Source of the DNA: an uncultured Brevundimonas sp.
GTDB lineage: Bacteria > Pseudomonadota > Alphaproteobacteria > Caulobacterales > Caulobacteraceae
Assembly (NCBI GenBank): GCA_946481425.1
Contig: CAMLNT010000151.1
Coordinates: 1 to 5,927 of the forward strand
Length of the DNA stretch: 5,927 nt
Direction of reading: 5' to 3'
The notes below the pieces were generated by a model. It was not told the DNA's origin and searched no databases. It was given only the letters and a program-made list of their open reading frames with translations. Every line of letters starts with the position of its first letter. The stretch's first letter is position 1. The translations under genes and the position numbers were made by a program. Below, piece by piece: positions 4,518 to 5,927 of this stretch.

Positions 4518-5570
4518 TTGGCGTCTGGCCGCTATCGCTTCGCGGAGTTCGAACTGGATGCGGCAGACCGGCGGCTGACGCAGGACGGCGCACCGGTCGA
4601 ACTGTCGAGCCGGTATCTGGATGCGCTGGTGCTGATGGTGTCCGAACCCGGCAAGCTGGTGTCCAAGGACCGTTTCATGGGCGAGGTCTGGAAGGGCGTG
4701 CCGGTGACGGACGAGGCCCTGACCCAGTGCGTCCGGTCGCTGCGCCGCGCGCTCGGCGACGAGGCGGGGCGGCCGCGCTTCATCGAGACGGAGCCCAAGC
4801 ACGGTTATCGCTTCATCGCGGCGGTGGAGCGGGTGGATGGCCCGGCGTCGGCTGAGCCCCTCGTGGCGGCGCCGTCGGCGCTGGCGGACGCCTGGCGGCT
4901 GACGCTGGCTGGGACGGCGGGCGGCGGGGTCGCGGGGGCCATCGGCGGCGTGATCTACGGCTTCCTCGGCGCGAGCGATCCGCTCCAGCCGGGCCTGGGA
5001 TCGGGCTCGATCGTGCTGGTCCTGACCTGCGTGACCATTCTGGTGGCGGTGACGGGGGCGGCCGGGGTGTCCCTGGGGATCGCGGCGGCGGACCTCTTGG
5101 CGAAACGACCGGGCCCCTGGCGGATCGTCGGCGGGGCGCTGGGCGGGATGATCGTCGGCGCGGTGGTCAAGGTTCTGGGGCTGGACGCCTTTTCGCTGCT
5201 GCTGGGCGAGGCGCCGGGCGGGATCACCGGTGGAGGCGGCGGGCTGGTGCTGGGCGCCGCCATCGGCATGGGGGCCTGGCTGGCAGCGCGTGGGGCGCCG
5301 TCGCTGAGGCGGTCGATGGCCGTGGCGGGACTGATCGGCGCGGCCGGAGGGATCGCCATCGGCCTGATGGGCGGACGGCTGTTCGCGGGGAGCCTCGACC
5401 TGCTCGGGCGTCAGTTCGCGGAGTCGCGCCTTCACATGGACGGCATGGCCCGGCTGCTCGGCGAGACGGAGTTCGGGGTGGTCAGCCGCACGCTCACCGG
5501 CGGGCTGGAAGGCCTGCTGTTCGGCGCCTGCATGATCGGCGCGATGTGGCTGGCGCGGCGACGGTCCTGA
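4518..5570 (+). CDS. Winged-helix (OmpR/CadC-type) regulator fused to a glycine-rich polytopic membrane domain
   Basis: A 350-residue protein. Residues 5-104 form a complete Trans_reg_C winged helix: YRFAEFELDAADRRL, then LSSRYLDALVLMVSEPGKLVSKDRFMGEVW, the recognition region VTDEALTQCVRSLRRALGD, and the wing FIETEPKHGYRFIAAVE. After a short linker (105-123) come about six hydrophobic stretches, near 126-150, 163-193, 202-222, 234-257, 266-288 and 328-346, rich in GG and GxxxG. CadC/ToxR proteins normally have a single helix plus a periplasmic sensor; here the sensor would be the membrane domain itself. No receiver domain, phospho-acceptor or TPR repeats are visible. It probably works at the inner membrane as a one-component regulator, with unknown signal and targets. 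The TTG at 4518 is chosen because it directly precedes the domain and GAGGA is 10 bases upstream; an in-frame stop at 4491 limits extension and no ATG is available. It is divergent from the six-helix protein. Confidence 0.9.
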   Translation: MASGRYRFAEFELDAADRRLTQDGAPVELSSRYLDALVLMVSEPGKLVSKDRFMGEVWKGVPVTDEALTQCVRSLRRALGDEAGRPRFIETEPKHGYRFIAAVERVDGPASAEPLVAAPSALADAWRLTLAGTAGGGVAGAIGGVIYGFLGASDPLQPGLGSGSIVLVLTCVTILVAVTGAAGVSLGIAAADLLAKRPGPWRIVGGALGGMIVGAVVKVLGLDAFSLLLGEAPGGITGGGGGLVLGAAIGMGAWLAARGAPSLRRSMAVAGLIGAAGGIAIGLMGGRLFAGSLDLLGRQFAESRLHMDGMARLLGETEFGVVSRTLTGGLEGLLFGACMIGAMWLARRRS

Positions 5571-5578
5571 AACGACGA

Positions 5579-5606
5579 AAGCCGGCCCCGCGTGCGGCAC
5601 CGGCTT
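5579..5606. terminator. Hairpin between convergent genes, possible bidirectional terminator
   Basis: aagccgg (5579-5585) and ccggctt (5600-5606) form a perfect 7-bp stem, with an inner ccg/cgg helix (5588-5590 with 5595-5597) in the loop. It begins nine bases after the regulator stop and ends 20 bases before the stop of the converging gene. On the - strand the stem is followed by TCGTCGTTT. On the + strand there is no T-run. Position favours a terminator, mainly for the - strand. Confidence 0.5.
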
Positions 5607-5625
5607 CGCGCGAATGCACCAGTGA

Positions 5626-5927
5626 TCAGATCGCGTTCAGCGGCAGGCGGATGAAGCGCCGGCCGGAGGGTTCGGCGGGCGGGAGTTCGCCGGCGCGGAT
5701 GTTGACCTGCAGGGCCGGCAGGAGGAGTTGCGGCGCCTTCAGCGTGGCGTCGCGGGCCTCGCGCATGGCGACGTAGTCGTCCTCGGTTCGGCCGCCACCG
5801 ACATGGATGTTGGAGGCTTTCTGGGCGGCGACGGTCGTCTCCCAGGCGTAGTCGGTGCGGCCTTGGGGCAGGTAGTCGTGACCGACGAAGACGCGGGTCT
5901 CGTCCGGCAGGGCCAGAAGCTTGTGGA
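5626..5927 (-). CDS. Metallo-beta-lactamase-fold hydrolase, C-terminal part (start beyond the window)
   Basis: The last 99 residues of a protein whose N-terminal part lies past the right edge. The visible LPDETRVFVGHDYLPQGR (6-23) contains the GHDY motif, whose histidine matches a late metal-site histidine of glyoxalase II/ETHE1-like metallo-hydrolases. It continues with WETTVAAQKASNIHV (28-42), YVAMREARDATLKAPQLLLP (51-70), ALQVNIRAGELPPAEPSGRR (71-90) and a terminal IRLPLNAI. This pattern is familiar from MBL-fold proteins annotated as glyoxalase II-like, Blh-like or persulfide dioxygenase-like. The HxHxDH metal motif would be upstream and cannot be seen, so the substrate (lactoylglutathione, glutathione persulfide or other) is open. 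It converges on the winged-helix membrane regulator with 55 bases between stops. The reading frame is intact to the edge. Confidence 0.88.
   Translation of the reverse strand, partial: HKLLALPDETRVFVGHDYLPQGRTDYAWETTVAAQKASNIHVGGGRTEDDYVAMREARDATLKAPQLLLPALQVNIRAGELPPAEPSGRRFIRLPLNAI

Noticed and set aside
4429..4593. N-terminal extension of the six-helix protein from further upstream starts
   Set aside because: The extension would overlap the divergent regulator's coding sequence, and its residues are polar, proline-rich and shadow-like.
4425..5600. A 391-codon - strand open frame opposite the winged-helix regulator
   Set aside because: Gln/Arg/His/Pro-rich antisense of a protein with a clear DNA-binding domain.

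Overview
The window is GC-rich (by eye about two thirds G+C). Its codon use and protein sequences fit an alphaproteobacterium, most likely Caulobacteraceae such as Brevundimonas or Caulobacter. That placement is inferred from the look of the proteins and from an apparent scarcity of GANTC sites (about six found by eye); it has not been tested by a search. Seven protein genes are visible: five complete, and one cut at each edge. No RNA genes, insertion sequences or CRISPR arrays were seen.

Left half (1-3106): three genes read leftward in the order acyl-CoA thioesterase II-like (TesB-type), glutathione S-transferase, thiolase (acetyl-CoA acetyltransferase, cut at the left edge). The first two are 11 bases apart and the last two 67 bases apart, so they look like one transcript. 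An HxlR-family winged-helix regulator reads rightward from the other side of a 165-base divergent gap. It is the obvious candidate controller of the acyl-CoA/GST operon. The gap holds a perfect 8-bp inverted repeat, a palindrome-like AT-rich site and a TTGACA hexamer.

Middle (3107-3873): a hemerythrin-like HHE protein follows the regulator on the + strand. Its ribosome binding site lies inside a predicted 8-bp hairpin. Past its stop, a roughly 210-base convergent intergenic region is dense in inverted repeats built on gacgccc/gggcgtc, with candidate terminators.

Right half (3874-5927): a six-helix integral membrane protein of unknown function (- strand) is divergent from an unusual regulator (+ strand). 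The regulator has an OmpR/CadC-type winged helix at its N terminus and a glycine-rich multi-helix membrane domain that looks internally repeated. The two share an 89-base promoter gap with a GANTC site just before the regulator start. The C-terminal part of a metallo-beta-lactamase-fold hydrolase converges on the regulator from the right edge, with a GC-rich hairpin between the two stops.

The left half reads as ordinary acyl-CoA metabolism with a local regulator. The most distinctive item is the winged-helix/polytopic membrane protein and its divergent membrane neighbour, a possible membrane-tethered one-component sensor and target pair. No strong evidence of a wholly new system was found.
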